Part shown: one piece after another, positions 1 to 11,483 of the stretch
How positions within the stretch are numbered: position 1 is the first letter of the stretch
How the letters are laid out: every line of letters starts with the position of its first letter
Assembly (NCBI GenBank): GCA_932521035.1
Contig: OW051492.1
Coordinates: 5,642,001 to 5,706,000, forward strand
DNA: 64,000 nt
Source: Oscheius dolichura
Lineage: Eukaryota; Nematoda; Chromadorea; Rhabditida; Rhabditidae
Reading direction: 5' to 3'
The notes under the pieces: generated by a model
Seen by the model: only the letters and a program-made list of their open reading frames with translations
What the model was told of the DNA's origin: nothing
The model's database searches: none
Program-made: the position numbers and the translations under genes

Positions 1-1367
1 CGTTCGAGGAAGACAATCGCCTTCAGATTCCACTCCCTCAATGGGAGAACTATTTATTGGCACTGGAGCAGGGATACTCCAAACACAACAACCCCTACCA
101 CAACGTCATCCACGCGGCAGACGTCACCCAGTCGTCTCACTTTATGCTCAGCCAGACAGGTCTCGCCGTAGGTCTTTCTTCTTGTTTTTCCTTCTCTTCA
201 TCCCTCGGCTTATCCGCTTTTCAGAACAGCCTCGGCGATCTCGAGCTCCTGGCCGTCCTCTTCGGTGCCCTAATCCACGACTACGAACACACCGGGCACA
301 CCAACAACTTCCACATCCAATCGGGGTATTTCCGCCTTTTTGTATCCACCCTTATAGGTCCAATTTCGCCTTGTTGTACAATGACAGGAGTGTCTTGGAG
401 AACCACCACGTGTCGTCCTGTTTCCGATTGATGAAGGACGACGACAAGAACATCTTCACCCACTTGACCAGGGACGAGTTCAGGTATCCTCTCTCTTCCG
501 AGGAAGGCTATTCCACACTTCCAGGGAATTGCGTAACATGGTGATAGAGATCGTCCTGGCCACGGACATGTCCACCCATTTTGTACAGATCAAGACGATG
601 AAGAATATGCTTAGTCTGCCCGAGGGGTGGGTTCCTTTTTATTTTCTAAAGTAACCAAATGATTTCAGAATTGACAAGAACAAGGCCCTGTGCCTGATAG
701 TCCACGCCTGTGACATTTCCCATCCGTCAAAGCCGTGGGAACTCCACGAGAGATGGACCGCTGGTGTGCTGGAGGAATTCTTCCGACAAGGAGACTTGGA
801 GGCGTCCATGGGACTACCGTACTCTCCGCTCTGTGACAGGCATACCGTACACGTGGCCGACAGTCAAATAGGTAGTTCCTCTCGTATTAAAGAGACCCTC
901 GGCACCTTAGGTTTCATTGATTTCATTGTGGAGCCGACAATGATCGTGTGTGGAGAACTGCTGACGAAGATGGTGGAGCCGCTCGTGAGTCTGCCTCCTT
1001 CGGACTCGCTGTTCCCGCCGGGCAATGAGCACGGGGAGTCGACGAGTCCTTCGAACGCCCTGTCGCCGCTGCCTCCTGATATGTTTGCCTCTTCTGGACT
1101 AATAAAATGACTATTTTAAGGAGAAGAGGATCGTCGACGACACCCACTTCAATTAGGAGACTGCCCTTGAACTACGTGGGCAAACTGGAGATTCCTAATC
1201 CCTGGATGAGGTTTCTCCACGAAAATAAGGCCAACTGGAAGGAGAGGGCAGCCAAAGGTTTGACCGGGACAGAGGATGGGGAAATACGGAGAGATTCAGA
1301 AGAGGAGGAGAGGAAACGGCAGGAGGCCAAGGAAAACGGGGAAACAAAGGAGAATGGAACGAAATGA
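1..1367 (+). CDS. pde-1: PDE1-type 3',5'-cyclic nucleotide phosphodiesterase, 5' end cut by window
   Basis: This is the C-terminal part of a class I cyclic nucleotide phosphodiesterase, which hydrolyses cAMP/cGMP; family members of the PDE1 type are activated by Ca2+/calmodulin, but the regulatory N-terminus lies outside the window. Visible motifs are HNPYHNVIHAADV, the metal-binding signature HDYEHTGHTNNF (HDx2Hx4N), SVLENHHV and ACDISHPSKPW, all in PDE order. Short introns, inferred from frame and motif continuity, lie at about 168-224, 327-358, 485-523, 629-669, 871-912 and 1083-1120. The last exon encodes a lysine/glutamate-rich tail and stops at 1367; an AATAAA follows at 1408. The stretch between the catalytic domain and the tail (about 985-1082) is Ser/Pro-rich and could hide another intron. 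Codon use is strongly C/G-ending, as in the genes that follow. Confidence 0.9.
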
Positions 1368-1407
1368 CGGACAGACTACCTCACGGAAGAGAGAAAAAGA
1401 TGACATT

Positions 1408-1413
1408 AATAAA
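1408..1413 (+). terminator. poly(A) signal AATAAA after pde-1
   Basis: A canonical AATAAA hexamer lies about 40 bases after the PDE stop codon and is the likely 3' end signal. Confidence 0.5.
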
Positions 1414-4128
1414 TATTCTTGCCTTACTCCCCCGCCCGGCTGTATAATTCGAATGGGCTCGTTGGCCGGCCATTTACTTGAGACGAGGGATCTTTGAGTG
1501 CGGTCGTATCTCCGAAAAAGGCCCCTTCCCCCTCTTCTAAACGGCCCTCTTTACAATGCCAGCTGAATTTATTACTGACTACCGCCGCCTCCTCCCCGTA
1601 GAGAGGGTGTCTCTAATGGCGGGATGAGGTTAACGAATTTTCATCGGAAGACTCACGTGGTCAATCTCGTTGTAATGCCACAAAGGGACCAGCCAACCAT
1701 GACAAGTGCTCCCACTGATACGATGGCCGGTGCCGGTGCCCCGGGGCAGTGCTGTTCGCCGTCCCCCCGGGGGTCATCCCTCTTCTCTATACTTTTGTGT
1801 CGTTCCTCGCATTCCTCAACTTGTTCCAGATTCAATTTGCTCCAAACCATCCAAATGGCCCAGTAATAGATCATAAGCCAGGGATGTTCTCCCTCGGCTC
1901 GTTATGTTAAGCACCTGGTGCTGGTGTAAAACGGCTAAGTGACCACGAGCACGGCTCAAAAAGAAGAAGAGTCCGACGGGGTTTGTAGGCCCGAGACAGC
2001 CGGCCTCGCAGTTTACAGCCTCCGGCACGCAACATCTCAGACCTCCCAATCTATCGATTGATCCCACTGCTCCGGAAGTGACGTCACGTGTTTGTTTAAG
2101 CCTTTTGACTGATTACCTGGCCCGGGCTTCCGTCTATACAGAAGAGGCCGGCCATCTGAGGCCCGGCCGACGGGACGAGCTCTCACAACCTCCCTCTTGA
2201 GCTCCGTCTCCCGGCTAGAATTTCAAAGTGTAAGCCCCGGAGACTAGAGATGGTGGATTTCACGCCCTCCACAATGAATCCCATTTCCTCGTTCTTTGGT
2301 TTGGCCGTCTCCCTTATTGGGTAGCCCCCCGGGTCATCGCCCTCTTGTCTCTTCCCCTTATCTAATCCCCTGTGAGAATATTCAGAAGGACTGACTCATC
2401 CCGGCTGGAACATCCGAACAATCGAGGCAAAAATGTGGAGAATGCTAGTTGATAGTTTACGGGAGCCATTGGTCTGAGCCGAAGAAGCAACTGTGGTGCA
2501 TCCGGTCCTTGTCGTCTGTTTCTCGTCACTTTTTCCCCTGTAGTACACTTGTCTGAACCCCTCTCCCCTTCCCCTGCTGATTGCTTCCCTATGCCCCCCT
2601 CCCTCTTCTGAGAATGGGAGTGTGTGCTCTAAATAGGCCGGCCATATGTTTTCTGATGTGGTGTGTGCTTTTGCCTCGGCATTCCGGCTGGGTGGGTCGT
2701 CTTCCTCGGGAAGTGGTCAAGGCTTCCCCGAGTAGAGGGTCCAGTTGGGGGAGGGTCTCGTCTCTCTCACTCAACTGCGATCGATTCGTCCCCCGACCAG
2801 AGCAGTCCCAACAGCCGAGGGGGAGGACCGCCTCCAAAACATACCTGCGCATCCTTAACTATTTCCTTCCTCGGAAATTCGTTTGTAGTCCGGCCACGGC
2901 CCACCAAACACATCCGGGCTCGCCGCGACTCCCGATGGATTCGTTGACTACCAGCCGCAAGGGGCCCACACCGCACCGGCTAATCCAATTCTCACCCTTC
3001 TCCATTGATTTCTGCCACCTTTTCTTCTTATTACGTCAGGCTTTCATTTTCCTTTCTTACTACTACTGTGGTCCCTTCTCCGGAACCTGCTCTGCTGCTT
3101 ATATGATACCTGCCCCGAGGCCGGGAGGTGGGGCACTACCACCTTCTCTGATAAATAACGGCATTTTCAACCAAATTTTAATAACCTATGTTGATTTGAC
3201 CTTATACACCACAGGCAGTAGTTTGAGCATATCAATACCAGTAATCAATTCCTTTCTATCTGTAAGCGAACCCACTCTGTCCTAGAAAAGCCCTCCAATC
3301 CTATCAATTCTTCTCATTTTCGATTCAAAATAGGTATTTTTCCCTGTTCCAAAGGCCGTACAAAAAATAGATACAAAGTCCGCCGTTTCAGCAACTTTAC
3401 GTTTCTCCCAATATCCCTAGCCATCCAAAATATCTTCCCATTAGACTGACCCTCTGGAAGAGGCCTTTTGAAATATTGTTTTTCGTCTTTTCCTTTTGTG
3501 TTGCAATTGTTCTTATGAGCAGAAATGTGAGCCTCCGGAAGGTTTCCGAAGTAATCCCCGCAACCAGGGGCTTAGTTCGAAGCCGCGATTTCTGCCATAA
3601 GTACGTCTACCTCCGCTCTTTTGGCTTCCCGTCTTTCTTCGGCCCCTTCTTGCTCTTCTCTCCCCCAACTTGTCACTTTCCACCCCTATTTACTCCTTTT
3701 TGAATGGACTCTGTTTATCCGAGTCTAAAAGAGCGTTGTTCCTTGTCGGCTAACCCTCGGCCGAATGCGATTACTCACCACTTTTTGACAAGAAGCCGGC
3801 CTCGTCCCCCAGGCCATCCGAAATTGGGTGACTAGTTGTGAAAGGTGGCTAATTTTCATCTGGCCGTCATCATCGGCGCCCTGTGTAACACGTCAATTCG
3901 ACGATCCGATTTGCTCCGGATCTGACAAGTCCAGCCATCATGTGTTATATTGATAGATTATGTCCTCTCGCTCCTCATAATAACCTCTCCTCATATGATC
4001 CCTTCCCTTTCAGTCGGTCTAGTCGGCTAGGCGTAGATGGCCCTGCGACGACAGCCGGCCGTCGTGCAGAGCTAAGGTACGACGACTGCCCCCGCCAGGG
4101 AGGACGAGGTTTCAGTTGATGGGGCCGG
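1414..4128. other. GC-rich intergenic region, 2.7 kb
   Basis: No exon chain with recognisable protein motifs could be built here on either strand. The longest open frame (2581-3285, plus) has biased composition, no family motif and overlapping open frames on the other strand, as expected in GC-rich DNA. The region probably holds the promoter of the receptor subunit gene that starts at 4129; a combined CRE/E-box lies at 2079-2090. Confidence 0.5.
2079..2090. promoter_or_regulatory. overlapping CRE (TGACGTCA) and E-box (CACGTG)
   Basis: The sequence TGACGTCACGTG contains a perfect CREB/ATF palindrome whose last bases form a perfect CACGTG E-box. It lies in non-coding DNA about 2 kb upstream of the receptor cluster. 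Function is inferred only from the motif. Confidence 0.4.
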
Positions 4129-6169
4129 ATGCTCCGGCTGTTGCTGATCCTTGCGTGTGGCGTCGTTCTAGCCAGCGCAAACCGCGACGCCAATAGGTTG
4201 TTCGAAACCCTGTTGGCCGACTATAACAAGTTGGTGCGGCCGGTAGACAACAACACAGACACGCTCGTCGTGCACTTCAAATTGAAGCTAAGCCAGCTTC
4301 TAGACGTGGTACGTTGCCCTTTTCCCGCTCTTTTAAGACGACCTCCTTCAGCACGAAAAAAACCAAATCATGACAACAAACGTCTGGCTACAACACACCT
4401 GGACAGACAAGAAACTGCGCTGGAACCCGGAGGACTACGGCGGCGTCGATGTCCTCTACGTGCCCTCCGACACCATTTGGTTACCGGACATCGTCCTCTA
4501 CAACAAGTGGGAATATCGTCTATATTGTTAGAGAGACTGCTTTCAGTGCTGATGGTAATTACCAGGTGACCATCATGACCAAGGCGAAGCTGTCGTACAA
4601 CGGGACAGTGGAGTGGGCGCCGCCGGCCATCTACAAAAGGTGCCCCCTATGCTTGATTTCCCCTGAGCCACTCCTTTTCAGCATGTGTCAGATCGATGTC
4701 GAGTTCTTTCCCTTTGACCTCCAGCAATGTGAAATGGTTCGTCTCCTCCCTCCGTCCTGTCTAATCCCCCTTCCAGAAATTCGGCTCTTGGACTTACGGA
4801 GGCCTGGAGGTGGACCTGGTGCACAAGGACGACAACCAGACCGAGGTACAGGAGACGGTCGAAGGCCCCGATGGTCCCACCACGGAGACCGTTTGGATAG
4901 TCGAAGAAGGTATTGTTCAGTGTGTTCTTTCCATTGTGACCCAACAAATTACAGGGATCGATCTGACGGACTACTATCCTTCGGTGGAGTGGGACATCCT
5001 CAAAGTACCCGGGAAGCGTCACTCAAAAAGGTCCGGTTGGGCCGCGTTCGGCCAAATTCCCCACGGCATTCCGATATGATTTGTCGCGACTGCCCCATGA
5101 ATTCATTTTTCCCCGTCACAACTGACATCCCAGAATCGTTTTTGAAAGGGCCCGGCGGGGATCGGCTGACCTGGCCCTGGATGAGAGATCCGTTCCAGGT
5201 ATCCGTGCTGTGAGAGTCCCTTCATCGACATCACCTACGAGATCCACCTCCGGCGAAAGACGCTCTTCTACACGGTCAATTTGATCTTCCCCTCGGTGGG
5301 CATCAGCTTCCTGACGGCCCTCGTCTTCTACCTGCCGTCCGACGGCGGTGAGAAGATCTCCCTGTGCATTTCAATCCTCATCTCGCTGACTGTCTTCTTC
5401 CTCCTGTTAGGTGAGTATCCTCCTCCTCCTCCCTCCATCCTCCCCTCTTCAGTCGAGATTATCCCGTCGACCTCGCTGGTCATCCCCCTCATAGGAAAGT
5501 ATCTCCTTTTCACCATGGTGCTGGTCACTTTATCCGTCGTTGTCACGGTCATCACACTGGTTTGTCCTCCTCCCCCGTCCTGTCTAACCCCCTTTCCAGA
5601 ATGTGCACTACCGCTCTCCCACAACGCATACAATGCCCAACTGGGTCAAATGGCTCTTCATTGAATTTCTACCGAAATATCTGTGTATGAGGAGGCCAGA
5701 CCCGCCAGGACCCAGGAAACCTCCCGAAAAGCCCCACTCGAACAATAATCACTTTGGGCCAGTGTTAGACCCGGTAGGCGGCCATCCTCGTCCTTCAAAG
5801 GCGGATGTTCAGAGTGCGGAGTTGTTATCACCCACGTATACAACGTATCGGACGTCTTTCGCGACAGGCTCAGGCGAGGAGGCGTCCTTCTCGTCTTTTC
5901 AACGGGACGTGTCGCCGGTCAGGTCGGCGGTCGAGAGTGTGGCCTACATCGCCGACCACCTGAGGAACGAGGAGGAAGACAAACAGGTCCGTGCCCCCTC
6001 TCTGTCCCCCGTAAGCAGTCCTCTTCAGGTAGTCGAAGACTGGAAGTACGTGTCCGTGGTGCTGGACCGTATCTTCCTGCTGCTGTTCACCTGCGCCTGT
6101 GCCCTGGGCACGGCGGTCATCATCCTCCGAGCCCCGAGCATCTACGATACGACCAAACCTAAAGCCTAG
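4129..6169 (+). CDS. nicotinic acetylcholine receptor alpha subunit, UNC-38/UNC-63 type
   Basis: Encodes a pentameric ligand-gated cation channel subunit. The start at 4129 gives a clear signal peptide ([17 protein letters not shown]). The extracellular domain has the Cys-loop ([15 protein letters not shown]) and, after a spliced junction at about 5030/5200, the vicinal cysteines of loop C ([12 protein letters not shown]), which define an alpha subunit. [10 protein letters not shown] opens M1, M2 holds [20 protein letters not shown]3 and a MPNWVKWLF loop follow, and M4 is [18 protein letters not shown]. Introns are about 30-45 bp, except one of about 170 bp just before loop C. The closest match I can recall is the levamisole-receptor alpha group, UNC-63 or UNC-38; I cannot choose between them. 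It is the first of three tandem subunit genes. A TTTCAG acceptor at 4109-4114 upstream of the ATG could be a trans-splice site. Confidence 0.9.
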
Positions 6170-7134
6170 GCTATTGTTGCCGGTCCACCAGCGGGTCTTT
6201 CCTTCTCCTCCCCTTTCTGTGCTCCTCGCCTCCGTGTCCACGGGTTCACCTCTTTCCTTCCTCTCGCCTTCTCACACACAGAGCCCCGAGGAGCAGTCCA
6301 ACAACGTCCCCCCGTTCACTCATATGATATTTTGCTCAATCCTCAGCCCCTCTCTTTCATCATTCTATAGAATTTGTATATTTATAAAGATTTGTCCCAC
6401 CTGGGCCAGCCAATAAAATTCTATTTGTCAGTCTCCTGTAGTCGTCCGAAGGTGGAAAGCAATCTGCCCCTCATAAACACTCGACCCTCCCGGGCAGATT
6501 ACCCATTAGTCAATCCTCCGGATGCTTCTCCTGGCTGTCCCCCTCCTCTTCTTCCCGCCTACAGGTATGCTCCGTTGTTCCCATCCGACATACCAACTGA
6601 ACCATGAAGTCTTCCGAATCTCATGAAATAATAATCAGACGGGCCAGCTGGCGACTCTGTTTCTTGGCTGGGGATGCGCGACAATCAAAGTAAAACGATC
6701 ATCACAAGTAGCCCAGACTGATTTGCACATCCCAATTTGGAGGAGGGCAACACTGCAATTCGGCTATAGATAGCTGTTGCCCTTGTGGGGGATTTGTAGC
6801 CTTTGTTTGACTTGGACATATGAGGAAGAGACTTGGTCTCGGGAATATGGGGATCACGGGGCAGATGGCGCATGACCAGAGGAGGACAAAGGTACTCCCG
6901 AGACTGTAGTCGCGCGGGATATTCTGATCAGAGGCACCTGATGATGAAGTTGGCGAACAGAACGAAATAATACCTAGCCAACGTCTGACTAATGCATTTA
7001 CCTGGTTCCATATTGTTTGTGTCTTTTCCCTCTTGTTAAATTGTTGTTCAACTTTTGCGAGAGTGACCTTTTTTGACCGATGCATTCAGCACCCGGCCCC
7101 AGGAGCGCCATGCTGGCCCGCCCCTCGGCGTGTG
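6170..7134. other. intergenic region between receptor genes
   Basis: No coding exon was found in this 965-base stretch. It begins with the 3' UTR of the alpha subunit, with AATAAA at 6412-6417, and should contain the promoter for the acr-2/acr-3 pair. Confidence 0.5.
6412..6417 (+). terminator. poly(A) signal AATAAA after the alpha subunit gene
   Basis: An AATAAA hexamer lies 243 bases after the stop codon at 6169, in otherwise non-coding sequence. Confidence 0.5.
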
Positions 7135-9528
7135 ATGCGCTTTCTGCCGGCCCTGTTGGCTACACTTCCGCTCGTTGTTCCGTCGGATAATTCAACCGAA
7201 AATGATGGAAAGGAGGAAGGAGAAAACGAGGAACGACTGCTGATCGACCTCTTTCGCGACTACAACTCCTTGATCCGACCGGTGCACAATGCCTCCTCCC
7301 CACCTGTCATCGTCGACTTCGGGGTGGCCATCGTCCTCCTCATCAATGTGGTCAGTCCTTCTTTCCCTATACTCTTGTTTCCCTTAATTAACAACCTCCT
7401 CCACCTCTGAAAGTCTCACCGTTCCAGGACGAGAAGAACCAAATCCTCCAGACAAATGTGTGGCTGACAATGAAATGGCACGACTTCCAGCTCCAGTGGA
7501 ATCCCCAGGACTATGGTCAGTCTTCTTCCAACAAGTCTATTCACTCCTCCCTACAGGTAATATATCCAACATCCATGTGCCGCCGGACCGCGTCTGGCTC
7601 CCCGACATAGTTCTCTTCAACAAGTAAGTCCATAAAGGGGATCCCCCCGGAAATTGGTGTTCGTCATTACTTCAACAAGTTGACTCCATTGACGGCGCCA
7701 TCTTCGATTGTGTTATGAGATTTGGCGGCTGATTGTCCCCAGAGGACTGGCCACGGCTGAAATGTCAGCAAAAACAGCCATCTTTACTGGCGGGTACGAG
7801 TATTCCGTGTCGGATGCCTGACCCGAGGAGGAGGAATCCCTTTCAGCGCCGACGGGAACTACGAGGTCTCGTACAAGTCGAATGCCTTTGTCGGATACGG
7901 GGGAGATGTCACTTGGGTGCCGCCGGCCATGTTCAAGAGTAGTTGTCGGATTGACGTCGAATGGTTAGATTAGTCTCCTACCTCTCACACCCAACAAATA
8001 ATAGGTTTCCCTTTGACGAGCAGATCTGTTCGTTGTCGTTTGGTTCGTGGACATACTCCTCCGACGAGGTGAGACCTGTCCCTGCAAAACACTTCTTCAG
8101 GTTCTGCTCAATTGGTACAACAACATCCAAGCCGTGCAACTGACGGAATATAGTTACAGCGGAATCTGGGATGTCATCGGTAACAGAGGGTTGATATCTC
8201 ATAGATATTGTAGATGTCCCCGGATATCTGGTGAATAAACTGGAGACGAAGGAGAGCAAGATAGTCTTCAACTTGGTCATCCGACGAAAGACCCTCTTCT
8301 ACACGGTCATCCTAATCATCCCGACTGTCTTGATGGCCTTCCTCTCGATGATGGCCTTCTACCTGCCAGCCGACTCTGCAGAGAAGATCTCCTTGACCAT
8401 CAACCTCCTCCTGGCCCTGGTCGTGTTTCTCCTTTTAGTCTCCAAGGTGAGCAGATGGCTTTCAATCTCCCCTTGTCCCCCACGTAATAACTCCGTTTTA
8501 ATCCGCTCGTAAAGCCCCAGGAGCACACATGTTAATCGAGAGTAAGCGAGTTTCCAGATCCTGCCGCCAACCTCGAATATTCCCCTGATGGGTAAATATC
8601 TCCTGATGGCCTTTGTGCTCAACATTGTCACTGTGATGGTGACGGTTGTGATCGTCAACATCTACTTCCGGTCTTCCCTGTCCCACGACATGCCCGACTG
8701 GGTTCGACGGGTCTTCCTCGAAATTCTACCCAAGTTTCTGATGATGCAGAGACCCGAACGGATCCCCATCTTCAACGGGTACTTCGTCGAGGAGTACTGT
8801 GTCTCGGAGATCTTCGACGCCAGTCAGTCATCCCTCCCGTTCCCCTTTCCTTAATTATCCAGGCCTGGTTCTACCATCAATGACAGCCACAATTGTTCCC
8901 TTTCTTCAAATGACACAACGGCCAGCGGCCAATCCGCCAACCGACAACCACCACGAGAACTGTTCCAAGTGGCGACAGCGACTGAGCCGACGGTTTTCGA
9001 GGAAGAGGAAGGCGAACAACAACGAGCAGGAGACGGACGTGGACGCCGCGCCGAACAGGGAGCCGACTCCCCCGCCGGAGAAGATCAGCAGAGCGGTAAG
9101 TCTTGTCCTTCAGCTGTCAATTGCTTTCTTCCCCTCCCTCGGAACAGGCTATCCCTCACCCAATGAGGAATGCCCCTACGAAAACACTTGACAAGCCGGG
9201 AGCAGGCCGCCCGAATCCCCAAAGGATATAAGATTTCAGATGAAGAACACAGTCGAGGCAATTGCCTACATAGCCGAACACATGAAGGGTGATATGGCCG
9301 AAAAGAAGGTCCGCGACGACTGGAAATACGTGGCCATGGTGGGGTGGTGGAGCATAGGGGCCAAGGTAATTTCAGGTCATCGACCGCCTCCTCCTCTTGT
9401 TCTTCTTCGGGTTGACAGCCGGCGGAACAGTGGGCATCATTCTCTCGGCGCCGCACGTCTTCGACATGGTCGACCAAGAAACCGTCATCAAGCAACTCAA
9501 CGCCAAGTATATGGGTGATATGCAATAA
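7135..9528 (+). CDS. acr-2: nicotinic acetylcholine receptor non-alpha subunit ACR-2
   Basis: A non-alpha channel subunit. The chosen ATG (7135) gives a signal peptide ([15 protein letters not shown]); an in-frame ATG at 7033 would add a non-signal extension. The Cys-loop [15 protein letters not shown] is split by a short intron ending at about 8004. Loop C lacks the vicinal Cys pair, so this is not an alpha subunit. M1-M3 ([57 protein letters not shown]) and the loop segments [17 protein letters not shown] and [14 protein letters not shown] are distinctive of C. elegans ACR-2 as I remember it. M4 is [19 protein letters not shown] and the tail ends in KYMGDMQ. About ten introns of 30-45 bp are inferred. 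The stop overlaps an AATAAA (9524-9529), and the acr-3 frame opens within 100 bases, as in the C. elegans acr-2/acr-3 operon. Confidence 0.92.
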
Positions 9529-9529
9529 A
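9524..9529 (+). terminator. AATAAA overlapping the acr-2 stop codon
   Basis: The hexamer AATAAA spans the TAA stop of acr-2. If used, the acr-2 3' UTR would be only a few tens of bases, which fits a nematode operon with tight spacing to acr-3. Confidence 0.4.
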
Positions 9530-9609
9530 ATGTTCTATTCTTTGTTCTGATTTGATAAGGAAGACATCGAATATATTGAAAGTAAAGGATAACGAAGCTG
9601 GTTCCAGAG

Positions 9610-11447
9610 GGATTCCATGGGGACGAGGATCGGCTCACGGCAGCTCTCTTCACCGGTTACAATTCGCTGGTTAGGCCCGTCCCCAACGCGACGTCTCCTC
9701 CCATCACGGTCTCCTTCAGCCTGGCTCTGGTCCTACTGATTAGTATCGACGAAAAGAACCAGATTATGCAGACGAATGTCTGGCCGACGATGAGATGGAT
9801 AGATTACCAAGTATTCCTTCGATATTCCCAGATACTCGTTTGCAGTTGATGTGGGATCCCAAAGAGCACGGGGGGATAGAAACCATACGGGTGCCGCCCG
9901 ATAAAATCTGGTTACCCGACATGGTTCTCTTCAACAAGTACGCCCTTCCTATAGACAGAGACAGCTCAATTCTAGTGCTGATGGCAACTATTTTGTCTCT
10001 TTTCTGTCGAATGTAGTAGTGGAACACACCGGGCAAATGTTGTGGGTGCCGCCGGCCGTCTACAAAAGGTGTCCCTTTGACTTGATTCCTCTTAAGCCTC
10101 TCCTTTTCAGCAGCTGCCTCATCGATGTCGAGTATTTTCCTTTTGACGGTAGGCGAGGCGACCGGTGACGGTAAAAGCTGTATTTCAGAGCAGATTTGCA
10201 GTTTGGTGAGAGGAAAAAATGTATTACAATTAGTTTTCTAAGACGTTCGGCTCGTGGACGTTTACGAAGAATGAAGTTCAATTGGCATACCTGGAAGGAA
10301 AACAACAGGTCGGAGGTGACGGGGACAGGTGAAATGCGGTTTGAGGTGGAAATCAATGATTATTCTCCGAGTGGAATTTGGGACATTATGGAGGTGCCCG
10401 GCCACCTCATCGAAGGCAACTCCAAGATCTCGTATCAGATTAGAATACGAAGGCCAGCCTTTCCCCTGTATTCCCTATATTGAATACTTCCAGGAAGACC
10501 CTCTTCTACACTGTCATCCTCATAATGCCCACCATGCTGATGGCCTTTCTCTCGATGTTCGTCTTCTATCTGCCCTGCGAAGCCAGCGAGAAGATCACCC
10601 TCGCCATTTCCATCCTCCTGGCCCTCGTTGTCTTCCTCCTCCTCGTGTCCAAAATTCTGCCCCCGACCTCGTCCACCATCCCCCTCATGGCCAAATATCT
10701 CCTTCTAACCTTCACCATGAATTTGTCAACTATCATTTTGACTGTGGTATTTCCACTTCAAATTCAAATGCCAATCGTTCCTTCAGGTCGTCGTCAACGT
10801 CTATTTTCGTAGCCCAGCCACGCATTCCATGTCTCCCTGGGTCCGGCTGGTCTTCCTCCACTACCTCCCTATCATGTTGGTCATGAGAAGACCCGACTTC
10901 GTCAAGGGGAAGAGATCCTCGACCGAGTAATATTGTTTTCAATAAGGTTTAATATTCATAGACTTTTAGTGAGATAGACGAGACAACGCCACTTTGTACG
11001 GTCCCCGAAAAGAGGAACTCCTCCACTTTTGGCATGGACAAAAAGACGGAGAGCAGGAGGAACACGGACGACGGATTATCGGAACAGGCGCAGCGGGCGA
11101 TACAGGCCATCCAGTACATTACGGAATATCTCACCTATGATAACAAGGTACCTTTCTCCCGTCTATTTAAATGAATATTTTAGTACAAAATAGCACGGGA
11201 AGAGTGGAAATTCGTATCGATGGTGAGTAAATTGAATACCCTGGCCAGTGGCCACTACCTTCCCCCTGTCATACCTTCTTTACAGGTAATCGACCGTCTG
11301 CTGCTCTACGTGTTCTTCGCCGTGACAGCCACAGGCACTATGGGCATACTCTGCTCGGCTCCGAATGTTTTCGAATACGTCGACCAGGCGACAGTTCTCA
11401 ACAGTCTGCGAGCAGCAGCTGCCGCCTCTCGACAAACAGCCTCGTAA
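9610..11447 (+). CDS. acr-3: nicotinic acetylcholine receptor non-alpha subunit ACR-3, 5' end unresolved
   Basis: A second non-alpha subunit directly downstream of acr-2. The mature N-terminus ([20 protein letters not shown]) is clear, but no in-frame ATG or signal peptide precedes it; the nearby ATG at 9617 is in another frame. The Cys-loop is [15 protein letters not shown], joined across an intron at about 10150-10188. M1 starts [21 protein letters not shown]2 has [19 protein letters not shown], and M4 is [19 protein letters not shown]. There is no vicinal Cys pair. The intron before M1 (10453-10493) appears to use a GC donor. The protein ends with an alanine-rich tail at 11447, only 36 bases from the convergent minus-strand gene. 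In C. elegans acr-2 and acr-3 form an operon; spacing here suggests the same. Confidence 0.85.
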
Positions 11448-11483
11448 CTTGTACTTTATTAGAGGAACGTTGCCAAATAGACG

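Noticed and set aside
2581-3285. 234-codon plus-strand open frame before the receptor cluster
   Set aside because: Low-information composition, no conserved motif, overlapping open frames on the other strand; expected by chance in GC-rich DNA.
7033-7134. N-terminal extension of ACR-2 from an upstream in-frame ATG
   Set aside because: The ATG at 7135 gives a proper signal peptide; the extension would bury it.
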